Positions 41,676 to 52,512 of a DNA stretch of 64,000 nt are shown here, in pieces. The notes under the pieces are model-generated. The model searched no databases and had not been told where the DNA came from. It worked only from the letters and a program-made list of their open reading frames with translations. The DNA is from Hymenopellis radicata (lineage: Eukaryota; Basidiomycota; Agaricomycetes; Agaricales; Physalacriaceae), in the NCBI GenBank assembly GCA_015501595.1, contig JADNRX010000083.1:110690-174689 (forward strand). Reading direction: 5' to 3'. The position numbers and the translations under genes were made by a program. Position 1 is the stretch's first letter; the number at the start of each line of letters is the position of its first letter.

Positions 41676-42938
41676 TTACGAGCGCGATAAGAAAGGTATA
41701 GAAAACGCAGCGGCGAATATCAAGGCAGAAATAGCGATAACAGGAAGGTAGGAAGAGGTATTCTTTTTGGGGAGAGGCGAAGGCGCGCGCTTCTTCTTGG
41801 GAGGAGGTGAAGGTTGCGAGTAAACAAGTTGGACATACCCAATCGATTTAAAGCCATGAATGCTGAGCGGATATTAGCATCGCGTAGGAAGCAAGAAGAA
41901 AGGCGGCTTACTAATATCCTTCAAGGTTTCTCTGTATTTCGTCTTGTATGCCGAGAGGAACACCAGCCAACGTGAATGTAACCTTGGTCGAGTCAGAGCC
42001 CTGCACCAAAGTCGTCGTCAACTGTGCAGTGTGGTCTACGACTTGTCAAGAAGAGATTCATAGTGCAATATTAGAAAATTTTACCAGATGGCCACGTCGG
42101 ACTGGACAACGCCCATGACTGTATGATCTCAGTGAGTCGCGTCAACGCAATGTACGTGCCCTTGACTCCACCGCCAAACAGGGAATAGTCGGTATCTGCT
42201 TTGGCGGCGCTCTAGGGCTTTATCTTAGGACGCCGCGAAATAAGAGAACCAAGGTACTTACCTGGGCAGGCGCCCTCGTCCACATGGGAATGCGCTTCTC
42301 GTCCGTGAGCAAGCCAAACAAGTCGTCCGCGCTGGCAGCAAAGTTTCCTTCCACAGTGACCGTTGTCGTCTTAACGGCCTTGACGTCGGGCTTCTTGACG
42401 GGCTTTGGAGGAGCGGCGGCGGTAGCAGCTGGCGATGGTGCTGCAGCCGGAGTCGACGGTGCGGGTGTCCTCGAACGACTTGGGGTCGGCGCTCACCGTC
42501 AGATCCCTTCCGTGCACTTCGAGCATCGTAGCAGGAAACTTGCGGAATACGGCGTCCATAAGAGCGGGGAGACGCGCCTTGGCCAGGTTGTAGACCGCCG
42601 TTGCCTTGGGTGTCGCCAAGGTCGTCATACCCCACATGTACTATGGATTTCTGATTAGCAGTGCGCTGTCGGGGATGATGAATGATTGGCGTACTCCGTA
42701 AAGCTCCTGCTCATCGACGATGTTTTCGTGCGAGACCTCGGGGATGTCGATGCGCCCTTTGACTTCGGATCCGTCGCTGGCGGTGCCCTCCCAGTTAATC
42801 GTGAATCGACAGTCGAAAATGGTCATCAATCTAGGAAAGAATTGCAAGGCCGTGGTCACCAACCCGGATGTCGACGTACCTGGATTTGCGCTGGCCGAGC
42901 TCGACGTCGCCGTCAACGTCGAAAACGTTGTCAATATG
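41676..42938 (-). pseudogene. AHA1: Aha1-type Hsp90 co-chaperone, 5'-truncated and frameshifted
   Basis: Exons in order on the minus strand: VFDVDGDVELGQRKSR (to 42880), then LMTIFDCRFTINWEG ... IDIPEVSHENIVDEQELYG (42830-42695), the Aha1 N-domain core; WGMTTLATPKATAVYNLAKA ... FPATMLEVHGRDLTVSA (from 42640); a shift of one base near 42508; KTTTVTVEGNFAASADDLFG (to 42262); SAAKADTDYSLFGGGVKG (42211-42085); TAQLTTTLVQGSDSTKVTF (42041-41912); and YIHGFKSIGYVQLVYS, then a hydrophobic tail (41862-41676). The tail, LPVIAISALIFAAAF, looks like a C-terminal membrane anchor. The NxWHW-type start of Aha1 is absent: a TGA precedes the first exon. Probably a decayed or partial duplicate. Confidence 0.8.
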
Positions 42939-43139
42939 TCAGTGGCATGAGAGGAACCGCCCCATCCTAACGGGACCCGGTAGCAGCGAGACCCGTGTGT
43001 ATTAATTAGTCGACGCGGATGGCGGATTGACATTGACAGATACAGCCAATGGAGGGTTTGGGGAAGGAGGCAAGGGTCGTCCAGGCAATAAGTGGATTGT
43101 CCAGAGTTGAGGGGCGGCATACATATCGAAGATGTCCTA

Positions 43140-43890
43140 ACTCCTCGTCAGCTCCAAGCGCGACAGACGGAACAGAATGAAAAACATACGTCTAAAACCC
43201 CCAACCACTGAATCAGCCCCAGATCCAGCACACACCCCTTCTCGCGCAAATAACAAACAATCCACCTTGATCGCGACCTTGAGCAGCGCCGGAAACTCAT
43301 TACAGCGCATCCTATCCGGAATCTTTTGCCTCCTCGAAGAAGACTTGTGCTGCGGCTCCATGAGGATGTGCACAGGTTTGGAATCGTTCTTGCGTAGGGG
43401 CGACAATCATCGCTATAGCGTCCTTCGCGGCGGGATTCGCGCCTAATTCAAGCAGGTAGCGTATGAGCGGAATAAAGATACGTGCGCAGACATCGTTAGC
43501 GCGATTCCGCTGGGGGCGTTCACGTTGAGAAGGGGTATGGCTGGCTTCGATTAGCCGGAGGAATGGTAAGGGCTCATCAGCGTCTGTGTAAGCTCGTTTG
43601 CGGGCATCTAGCCGTTGCAATAGGTGCTTGGGGAGCTCGGTAATTCTGTGCAGATTTGTGGCAGCCGCACAGCGGGTGCATAAGATGTTGAGGACTGGGG
43701 TGTGCGGAGGCGGTATCGGAGGAGCTGGGAGTATAAATTGGGCAGCCAGTCGACGGAGTTCACGATGATTCTCCGGGTTATGTATTGCGCTCAGTCGAAT
43801 ACGCTTTTGAGATGATGTGAGGTTAACGGGAGGTGTTCGGATAGGGCGAGTAGTTGAATGAGGTATAAGAGCTATCGAAGCGGTAAGCTA
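43140..43890 (-). CDS. Uncharacterised protein, ankyrin-like segment
   Basis: One minus-strand frame is open from about 43880 to 43312 (TPPVNLTSSQKRIRLSAIHN, LCTRCAAATNLHRITELPKH, RYLLELGANPAAKDAIAMIV). The LLELGANP stretch looks like one ankyrin-type helix-turn but no full repeat array is present. After a stop at 43312 another frame (CYLREKGCVLDLGLIQWLG) may be a further exon. Start not defined; upstream CTTAG/GATAG acceptors near 43885 suggest more 5' exons. Low confidence. Confidence 0.35.
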
Positions 43891-45177
43891 AGGCTTTTAA
43901 TGGAATGAGCACGCACTTTTATTCCAAAGTCATTTAAATGCTCTGTCCTGTGTCGAATCCAACTCTGCAGGCTGCCGTCGCGGTTCATGCTGGATTCCCA
44001 GAACAAAATCCCTACGAGGACGCGTCAATAAGGATTTACTGCAGAAAAAGTGTGTTTACTCTTTTCCATCCTGGCTGTTAACAACGTTCACGATGACTTT
44101 CTTCATATCAACTGTGAAAGTGGTGAAAAGAGGTTTCACAAGATTTATTGAGCGACTTACAGCGCCTAGGAGAGACGACCTTGGAAAATGGCTGCCGGAC
44201 TATAAACTTGATTTTGACGAGCTTGGCAGTAGATGGTAGCATGGAAAGAGGTGCGTCCCGGAATCATCGTCCTCGTTGATTGGCGCGGCTTCACCGGCCC
44301 GGGTACCGGTCCTTTCGGCCTGAATTTCCTCAAGCCTTCGTTGCTTCGTTGTGCGCATTACGGAGGCGTAACAGCTTGTGCTTTATAACAGACGTAGCCC
44401 TCAGTGCGACGCCCAGGACAATAAGGGGCTTTCATTGATACACGGTTGAGCGAATGGTTCTCTTCTTTGCATTTCAGCTCAATAAATACAGGTATGCGAC
44501 ATTAACGACACCGCAGCGTATTTGACCTGTATACTGCCAGGGAACCGTGTCCCGGAAACAGCCTTGAAAAACTGGGAAACGTGAACGATGCCGCCGAGTA
44601 TTACTGGGGCTCCTCGTCAGTAGTATCTGAGGCGGCTCAAGTCAATGCGCTGTTACGACGATTATTCTTACCTATTGCGCAACATATTAGACATCGAATC
44701 AAATTCGGCCAGTATGTTTCTCAGCGGCCAACAATACGATATATTTACGCGCCTGGAGCCGCCAACGCCGAAACGACCTCGTGAAAAGCCTATACTTCAC
44801 TCTCGCATACTCACCAAATCCCGAAGGATCCGGTGTATCTTGATGCCACGCCTATGTGCGTTCGTGCATGGTGCATGAAATGTCTGTCTCCTCTATCTTC
44901 AGATTTCTCCCTCTGTTTACTGAGACTCGGAGCTAGGCTATCCCTCCTCCTCCACCATCGATCCCTCCCTCGGATTCGGGCTTCCACGGATATTCGGAGA
45001 GTTGGCGCCTGAATGTCCTGGTCAGGCTCACGACTCTAAGGCGGCTTTTGTGGTGTGATATCGTCTACCAACTATATTCTAGGCCCCAAAAATGAGCATG
45101 TAAATACAGGTATCGTTATGATAGGCTCAATGTAATCACTCACGTAAGTCAGTTCTACGATTCCTCTCTTTATCCTA
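43891..45177. other. Intergenic with composite-repeat scraps
   Basis: No supported gene. 44225-44290 has GGAATCATCGTCCTCGTTG, also at about 31739, so part of this interval derives from the composite repeat family. Small frames near 44581-44878 have no features. Confidence 0.35.
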
Positions 45178-45919
45178 ATGACGAGCTCAGGCGTGGCGGC
45201 AGAAAGGAAAGCAAAACAAACTCATGTGTCGCTTCCATTTCCAGGTATGCCTCTCCTTCTCTTACCTTCCTGACCTTTTCTCATCACCTCGTAGAAACTC
45301 AAGAATCAAAACTCCCTAAAGTTCCTTACATGGGGTCCGGACGATATTGAACCTTACAACCCCGATAAATGTCATGTACCGCTGGGCACCGATCCCAAAT
45401 CCTGGACGTCCCACCGCCCGACATCGACGCACCAACATCCACCTCCCAGTCGCTTCTTCGTCTCGCTCTCCTTCGATCGCCTCTATCAAATCATACACAC
45501 CAGCTTCGCCCCCAGCTTTCATCCTCTGCGAAACAGATACCGTCTCCAAATGCTTACACGCCCTCGCCCGCGATGAAGAGACCATCACCAGACTCATCGT
45601 GCGACCGTTCATGGAAGAGGGCAAATTTGGCGCCTACGTCGGACTCGTGCGATCGTCTTTTGCAGAATGCGGGTTTGGCGCCCAGGCCACTTGTGAAGGT
45701 AGAGGCGGTGGAGAGTCCGAGGGGATCGCCTTTGAGGTCAGAGTCGCCGAAAGTGGCGGCGAAGAAGGAAGAGCCGATGTGATGAAGTGGGTGATTGTCG
45801 AAGGAAGAGAATGGATGCCTGATGACCGTCTTGCTAACAACCAATATATATACCATTCTTACAACTGCGTCTTTGTATATATCCACTGCTCTCGTCTTGC
45901 TTTTTGTATCAATATGTAA
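45178..45919 (+). CDS. Uncharacterised spliced small gene
   Basis: ATG at 45178 opens MTSSGVAAERKAKQTHVSLP and meets GTATGC at 45245; after CTCGTAG (about 45294) one frame reads KFLTWGPDDIEPYNPDK then into RFFVSLSFDRLYQIIHTSF. A different frame over the same DNA is Pro/Ser-rich to 45782 and a third runs to 45919. Splicing is ambiguous, so the product is not certain. No domain recognised. Confidence 0.3.
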
Positions 45920-46099
45920 CTGTCAATACTTACAAGCCTAATATACAGTAGACTCGGAGTGTCTTGTTGGTGTCTTGAAGATTTGGTGGTAGACCCCGAT
46001 CATCGCGACAGACTAACGCGTTCCAGCGCATCGGGTTGCGTTAACGAGACTCCTGACGGGCTCCCACACTCTGAAACGTCTTCTCTACGCTGACTGCCT

Positions 46100-46310
46100 G
46101 TAGACGTCCAGGCTTTGTGGGAGTGATCATAACTCGCATGGGTACACGCTTCCACCTCCGTGTACACCTTCCATATCTTATGATTGACGGTCACGGCTCT
46201 GTACGCGTACGTCCACACAGACCCTCGATATCCCTTCCACACGGCGAACTCGGCCCTACACACGTCCTACACGTCCACGTCCTACACGTCCAGCTACACG
46301 GTAAATTACC
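46100..46310. repeat. Fragment of the 36.7-kb tandem unit and short CACGTCCTA repeats
   Basis: About 46117-46192 is the reverse complement of the 36.98-kb unit (ATATGGAAGGTGTACACGG ... CATGCGAG). 46255-46300 contains three copies of CCTACACGTCC. No gene. Confidence 0.6.
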
Positions 46311-46536
46311 TGCGCCCTATCCAATTCGTCTAGAAGAGGTTAAGACGCCGTCGCCTCGAGGCCGTCAAAGCAGACATCGCACATATGTGGTGCAGAACTC
46401 TGCGATTGAAGCGCCAATCGCTGGGATGTCATTCTTCTTCTTCTTCTTCGCGTCAACACCTCCGACTTAAAACAATCTCCATGCAAGAACGGAACACATC
46501 TGCCCTTTCCCTTCGAGACCTTCTTCGCTCTACAAT

Positions 46537-48531
46537 ATGCTTCCGTCGAGGTTCAATACCATAATATTCGACATCGGGGACGTACTATTTACGTGGTCTT
46601 CGTCCACGACTACCAGCATCTCTTCGAAAGTCCTCCGACGCATCCTTACCTCCCCTACATGGGGGATTACGAACGAGGCAGGCTTTCCCAGGAAGCGTGT
46701 TACGACCTCGTGGGCGTCGAGTTTTCTATCGATCCGTCCGAAGTCCGACAGGCCTTTGACCAAGCCCGCGACACTCTCCAATCGGACGAGGAGATGACGG
46801 CGCTCATTCGAGAGCTCAAGGCGCAGGACAATCGGCTGCAGGTGTACGCCATGTCGAATATCTCCCTAGCCGACTACAAGGTTCTCCAGACGAAGCCGGC
46901 GGACTGGTGGCTCTTCGATCGTATCTTCACATCGGGTGCTGCGGGGGAGCGCAAACCCAACCTCGGATTTTATAGACACGTCTTGGAGGAAACCAACGCT
47001 GACCCTTATGCGACCATCTTCGTCGACGACAAGCCAGAGAACGTCCTCTCCGCTCGATCCCTTGGTTTGCATGGGATTGTCTTTGACGATAAGGCAAAGG
47101 TGAAACGCGCCCTTCGGAATCTTCTTGGTGATCCCGTCGTTCGCGGTCGACAATATCTTTCGAACAACGCCGGAAAGTTGTATTCCGTGACCGACGGAGG
47201 AGTAGAGCTGCGGGAGAATTTCGCTCAGCTCCTCATCCTGGAAGCAACAAGCAACAAGTACGAGAACAATGAACTGCGCCCTTGACCCTCCCTAATTTGT
47301 CCCTAGATCACTGGTGGATCTCGTTGAACATCCCAGAAGATGGAATTTTTTTCAAGGTGAACTACATCATATTCGCTGATCTTTAATTATTATGTATTGA
47401 TCCATTCATTCTTAGGGAAGGGCCAATTGACCACGGAAAACTTCCCGGATGACTTGGATACTACGTCGTTGGGATGTACTACTGTACTAACGGGACCGCA
47501 TCTTCACGGGATGTTATGCGTTATGGACCCTGACCAATGGCTAACATCTTCATTTTAAGGCACAAGTACGGAAATTACCATATATGGAGCGTCGGGCGGT
47601 AGCCCGACGCAAAAAATTGCCATTTTGGGGCTTGCATGCCTCAAAATCTGCTCTGTTACATGTTATGAAACATGAATAAGCTCATTTCAGAGGCCCCTGT
47701 GACGTGTTATGTGAATTAGCGGTCCCGTTAGTACAGTATCATGCAACGCGACAAATCCCTCGTTTCTGGCGTCTTGGACGAGATACTTGAGTATGTCGAC
47801 TCTTACGGTGTTGTTCAGGTTTGCAAGATCCTCGTTTTTTTAATGAAAAGCTCCCGTCTCATGAAAAAATTCCACGTTTTGACCCAGTTGTATGCGTGAA
47901 CGTCCTCAGCTTGTTCTACTCGCAGGGTCGCGGTGGCGATCTGGCAGACACGCTGCAGTGGGTGGTGTTCGGCGTGCTCGAGAACCGGGCCTACCTTGAT
48001 GGGACCCGTTATTATGCAACGGCGGAGTGCTTCCTCTTCTTCCTCACGCGTCTCCTGCACAAGACGGGAGACGCGGATTTACACAGTCGATTGAGGCCGC
48101 TGTTGAAGGAGAGGGTCGCGGAGAGGGTCGGCGTCCAAGGCGACGCGCTGGCTCTGGCCATGCGGGTCTTGGCCTGTGACTATTTGGGCGTGAGGAACGA
48201 GGTCGATTTTCGAGCGCTGCTTGACCTCCAGTGCGACGATGGAGGTTGGGAGATTGGTTGGATGTACAGGAATCCATCGTCCGGGATCAAGACCGGCAAT
48301 CGGGGACTCTCTACCGCGCTTGCTATCCAGGCCATCGAGGCTATGCATGCCCTACCGCCGTCACCATCGACCATTGCCGCATCGGAGACTTCAGTCGAGA
48401 AGAAGGAGGTCCCTCGAAAGCATTTCTCGCTCAGGAAGACGAGGCATCAGCGAAGTTCCTCCTTCCGAAACTCTCTATCCTGGCTGGTCGGGGTGGGGAG
48501 GATGCCTTCTGCCAAGGCGATCCACGTATAA
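46537..48531 (+). pseudogene. HAD-like/class II terpene cyclase fusion, broken by a MITE and a frameshift
   Basis: The N-terminal HAD domain has all four motifs: nucleophile FDIGDVLFTW, YAMSNIS, the Lys of GERKPNLGFY and the acidic pair in IFVDDKPENV. A one-base loss in a G run near 46665 breaks the frame between the first motif and DYERGRLSQEACYDLVG. Introns 47258-47306 and 47357-47415 join to SLVDLVEHPRRWNFFQ and GKGQLTTENFPDDLDTTS; DLDTT is the DxDTT protonation motif of class II terpene cyclases. The 255-bp MITE (47482-47736) follows three codons later; without it and one TA, reading continues through DEILEYVDSYGVVQ. The rest (RFDPVVCVNVLSLFYS, YLDGTRYYATAE, DLQCDDGGWEIGWMYR) matches the family, after an ambiguous junction near 47819. 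Relatives such as AstC make drimanyl (pyro)phosphate from farnesyl diphosphate (family knowledge). Confidence 0.85.
47482..47736. mobile_element. TA-flanked MITE (255 bp) inside the terpene cyclase gene
   Basis: Exact 18-bp inverted termini CTGTACTAACGGGACCGC and GCGGTCCCGTTAGTACAG, flanked by TA at 47480-47481 and 47737-47738, as for Tc1/mariner-type elements. Interior hairpin GCGTCGGGC-ggta-GCCCGACGC near 47589 and a second around TTTTGGGGC/GCCTCAAAA. No coding capacity. Confidence 0.9.
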
Positions 48532-49150
48532 TGACCTCTTTTCACGAATCGGACACGGTCTAAGACATGTATAGTAGACTTCTCCTCTGTTGTTGTAGTC
48601 TCTGTAACAGGTACACTCATGGTCTGCGTGTTCATCTGGAAATGCCCTCTGGCTACATAGCTCTCCAGGAGAAGCCATGATCTACCATAGTTCCCCAGTA
48701 CTATGTGAGCTATCACTATCTATCAGCTACTACGGAAATATGCAACACGTACAAGAATGGCTGAGCCAAAAATAATGCGGCGATATCGGGATTGATGGCC
48801 GTGGGATAGTGATCGTAGCGCGATAGCATCCGTAGCACTGTAGCGTCTTGACCTCGGACCATCATCTTTCAGTGCAAAGGGACCGACCGACCGGGTGGAG
48901 ACTTGAAATGTTTTTTCTCAAGTCCGCTTCATGTCCCTTGCTGCCTATAACTACTTGAAGACCGTCAACAGCACACTCCTTCATCCGTCTCTCTGGCATT
49001 TTGAGTCAAGTTTTTTCTCCGCTGATATCGTTGCTTGGCCCGGTAGCGAGATCGGGTTGCAGTAACTGCGACACTGTGAGTTCATCCATTTACCACTGCA
49101 TCTTCGCCGTTTACTCTTTCGATAGCGTCTTCGGCACTCGCAACTCGACT
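48532..49150. other. Intergenic, no gene seen
   Basis: Likely 3' flank of the terpene cyclase gene; no repeat module or RNA gene recognised. GTAGCA/TAGCACTGTAG-like words occur near 48810-48850 and again near 49790. Confidence 0.3.
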
Positions 49151-49154
49151 TCGG

Positions 49155-49265
49155 CATGTCTTCTTATCCATGTCTTCGGCGCATCTTCTCCTCCATGTCT
49201 TCAGCGCATCTTCTCCTCTCATCCGTGTCTTCAGCGCATCTTCTCCTCAGCGTCTTCAGCGTGTC
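49155..49265. repeat. Short tandem repeat, TGTCTTCAGCGCATCTTCTC type
   Basis: Three to four imperfect copies of a 25-32 bp unit (TCTTCAGCGCATCTTCTCCTC). It lies before a small frame, 49290-49514, that reads MIVTWLDINGHGPGDNIDED; that frame has no recognised family and may or may not be coding. Confidence 0.6.
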
Positions 49266-49514
49266 GTCTCGTGCGTCTTCGGTGCAGTCAGTGCCGTGAT
49301 TGTTGACCAATGTTTCTCAGGCATTCCACGGATGATTGTCACCTGGCTAGACATCAATGGGCACGGACCCGGAGACAACATCGACGAAGACTCGGACTAC
49401 CAAGAGCTCGGGCTACAGGTTCACGATCTGCAGGGCCATATGGGTTCTTTGGTGAATGAGAGCGAGGCGCCGAGGCGACCATTCCTGAGGACACCAGCGA
49501 GGCGACGAGCTTAG

Positions 49515-50133
49515 ACGGAGGCTCCTCTATGATCCCTTTACTTACTATTATAATACGTAGCCTGTCCCCGCTTCCATATTCAAGGCTCAATCTAGCTTCG
49601 TTGCACTCAGTATTTGCTGTAATATATTTGAATGCATTGGCTTCCTTCTCCATCGTCGGTCGTGAACCTTGCCGTGGTCAGAAATCAGCTCTCAAGGCTC
49701 GAAGGGGGAAATCAAAAGGATGGGTACCCAGTAGAATGCTATTGACCTGGAAAAATGATTGTTTCGAATAGCATAGTGTATCAACGTAGGACTGTAGCAG
49801 TCGTAGCACCATAGGACCATAGTGTCATAGTGACAGGCACGGAAACTACAGTAGAACTGCCCTCTCTATGGAGTGCTATGTAACGGGGGGTAACCTATGA
49901 GTGCTATAAGCGATATGGGCTACTGTAGAGCTACATAGACGACATGCATTTTCCAGATGTTGGCTGACTGGAAATGGAAATGAAAAGCAAGATATATAGA
50001 AGAAGATTATGCATGTTGTACTGATGGGTTGAGAAATGCAATTTGGTTTGAAGGAAAGCACATTGGACAGCGTACATTATACTACAACTACGAGCAAGTA
50101 GTAAACCAGTGATGAGAGACGTCATACGCATCT
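49515..50133. other. 3' flank of paralogue B
   Basis: No gene. Contains, on the minus strand (about 50067-49960), the uninterrupted 3' flank that in paralogue A is split by the 3.6-kb cassette. Confidence 0.45.
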
Positions 50134-50670
50134 TCAAGCTCCTTGCGGCCGAAGTCCCCCTGCCGCTATATACTCGGCTGGATCTGGGCTACCAGCAGCC
50201 CGCCATCTCTTAGCCTGTTCGCGCGTCAGATGAATGAGGGTGTCACTTTCAAGGCCTGAAGTGTCGTTCTCGGTAGGAACAAATCCGAGGCGCGTGATTC
50301 CATGCTTGTCGCACACCGACATCCACTCCAAATCGCTCTCTTTCGCGCCACCGTCGTTTATGAGCCACTCCTTCACCCTCTTCTCTTTCTCTCCCTCCTT
50401 GAACCGGACGTTGTCCTTATAACCTTCCGACCAGCCAAATTGGGTTACGAGGAGGAGGCCGTGGTCTTCGTCCTCTCTGGCGTCGCGACCAGTGGACGGG
50501 TGTTGGAGGACACCGGCGAGGACATCCTTTTTGCCCTGTTTGGCCAGCCAGTCGTTGACGGGGAATTCGAGGCGCCAGTTTTCCACGCCTTTGTCGTCAA
50601 TCTGAAGGTTCTTCATAACGTGACGCGTGGCGGGGAAGGGGAGGTAGTAACCACCGAGATAATTAGGCAT
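50134..50670 (-). CDS. Uncharacterised 178-residue protein, paralogue B
   Basis: Single-exon frame starting MPNYLGGYYLPFPATRHV, the inverted-duplicate partner of 37300-37836. The first 85 residues differ at only about four positions; the last 35 are much more divergent (charge changes such as D to K/R), with the same length and the same GGLxPQGA end. Upstream similarity continues to about 50860, where it meets the divergently oriented TOF1-like gene, so both paralogues were copied with their promoter. No domain recognised. Confidence 0.75.
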   Translation of the reverse strand: MPNYLGGYYLPFPATRHVMKNLQIDDKGVENWRLEFPVNDWLAKQGKKDVLAGVLQHPSTGRDAREDEDHGLLLVTQFGWSEGYKDNVRFKEGEKEKRVKEWLINDGGAKESDLEWMSVCDKHGITRLGFVPTENDTSGLESDTLIHLTREQAKRWRAAGSPDPAEYIAAGGLRPQGA

Positions 50671-50908
50671 CTTTCGTGCTGGGCCGCGTTAGTACGAGAA
50701 GATATGTGAGACGTTGAGCGTACTGTGCGAGATTTCAATGAGGATAAACAGGTACTGCGAGCAAGTCGTGAAATATTGTTGTGGCTGTTGGATGCTGGAG
50801 GGTGGATGTTGAATGTGTTGAAGCAATGTTGAAGGACGTGCCGGCATATTCGTGACTGACGATCAACGTGACCCTGTTCCTCTTTACCCACCACCACCAT
50901 CACCGTCC

Positions 50909-51998
50909 ATGGCAGGCGAGCACGACGTCCTTGACATCTCAGACGACAACGCCGAGGTTATCGACGTCTCTGACGACGAGCAGGAGGTGGTCGAGATAGA
51001 TGGCAACTACAAAGAGCCCGAGGAATACGCGATCTTTCGACCGCTAGTCAAGCGGGTCGTCGACGCGCTCGGAGGAGGGACACCATACCAACCCGGAGAC
51101 TCTGCGTATGCGTGTCTCAAGGATTTGAAGCGCCTGTGGCGCAAGGATGATGACACCGTCGCGCGAATGCTATGGGAGGCGCGCACTATGAACAAAGATC
51201 TTATCCCCCTGCTCCTGGTACTTGGACCAGAAGACAAGCGTGCAGTGGCGACCGTGGATTTGATTACTGCCATGACCTGGCCAGTGGACGTCGCTGCCGA
51301 GCTGAAGGAATTGGACGAGAATGAAGAAGATGCAGACGTGCGGCCAGAGTACACGCATCTCCTGACTGCACACGACGCGTACAAAACCGCGCTCTGTGAG
51401 CCCAACCTGGTACACGCGATTTTCGCTATCCTCCTGCTACCCCTCGCCAAACCGGCGAAAGAGCGTTCCCCACGCGACGGCCAGGTCATTAACGTTATAT
51501 CTATCGAAACTTGGCCTTCATTAAGAGCGAAAGCTCATCATACATCATGCGCTTGCGGGCCACCCATGCTACGGATCTCCTTCTCACCATTGCTGCGAAT
51601 ACCTCGCATACCCTCTGTTCTCCTCCTTCAACACCGCGGTGCTCGAAACCTTGTACCTCCTTACGCGATTTGTTCCCCCAGCCGTAACCGAAACTACCAA
51701 ATCCTCTCTCAAGAACCTCCTGGCGGCTGACGCTGAGCTCAAGAAGAAGCCCGCCGCTTCACGGCATTCCCGTTTCGGAACCACCATCCAGGTGACACTA
51801 AAGAACAGCGCAGCATCCAAGCCATTCGTATTACATCGTGGACAAGCCGTCGATCCCAAAACATCTGCGACTTCCCTCTGGGATCTCTCCAAAAAAGCGC
51901 GCGCGCGCGCTCCGCGGGAGGTCCCAGTCGATGAGATGCTTACTCCCTCGGCCGACAAGGCTCTCTGCGAGCTTTGCTGCTCTTACAGGGCGTCGTGA
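50909..51998 (+). pseudogene. TOF1: Tof1/Timeless N-terminal region, truncated and frameshifted
   Basis: ATG at 50909 gives an acidic start (DISDDNAEVIDVSDDEQEVV) then ACLKDLKRLWRKDDDTVARM, LVLGPEDKRAVATVDLITAM, TWPVDVAAELKELDENEED and LLPLAKPAKERSPRDGQVI, the Tof1/Timeless N-terminal pattern. A +1 shift near 51500 leads to RNLAFIKSESSSYIMRL, another near 51600 to NTAVLETLYLLTRFVPPAVT, then SRHSRFGTTIQVTLKNS and FVLHRGQAVD. It ends at about 51998, roughly 360 residues into a protein that is usually about a thousand or more. Tof1 with Csm3 stabilises paused replication forks; this copy cannot supply that, so an intact one should exist elsewhere. (CG)n near 51899-51908 is a local repeat. Confidence 0.75.
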
Positions 51999-52512
51999 CG
52001 AAGCGGAAGACCTCTTAGTATGGCAACCCCGACCTCGTTGTTGACCAGGGCGACCGCTGGAAGCTGAACTTTGGTTCCATGGACGGACACCCCAATACCT
52101 GCTCAGGACACCGTAAGTAGTTTCGCTGCTCTGTCTATAGCGTTCGAACTCATCACTTTCATAGACATTTGCTACATTACAAAGGCCTGCACACCGGGCC
52201 GGTCGACCGGTCCGGACCGCGTCTGGTCCCTGCGTGACCATCCTTTTCCATTCAACCACCATCACCATCGCTTCTCCTTGCGGTTCAAAGACGTCAACCA
52301 CGAATGACTCTACGTCTTCTAGTGACACGGTCCGCTGACCAGACCTGACCTTCGGTGGCCAGCAAGCATAACACGTTTTTCGATCTTCATTATCGCTATC
52401 ACAATCAGCTCACTTGATGCTTCGGCGTTACGGTCTCTTATAAGAACCTCCAGAGTTTCTCCGTCTACAAAGCTTCCACCCCATTACACTCCGCCGGCAA
52501 CCGTCTACCAAT

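Noticed and set aside
51895..51912. Z-DNA-type (CG)n as a regulatory site
   Set aside because: It is a very short run inside a decayed coding region; no further support.
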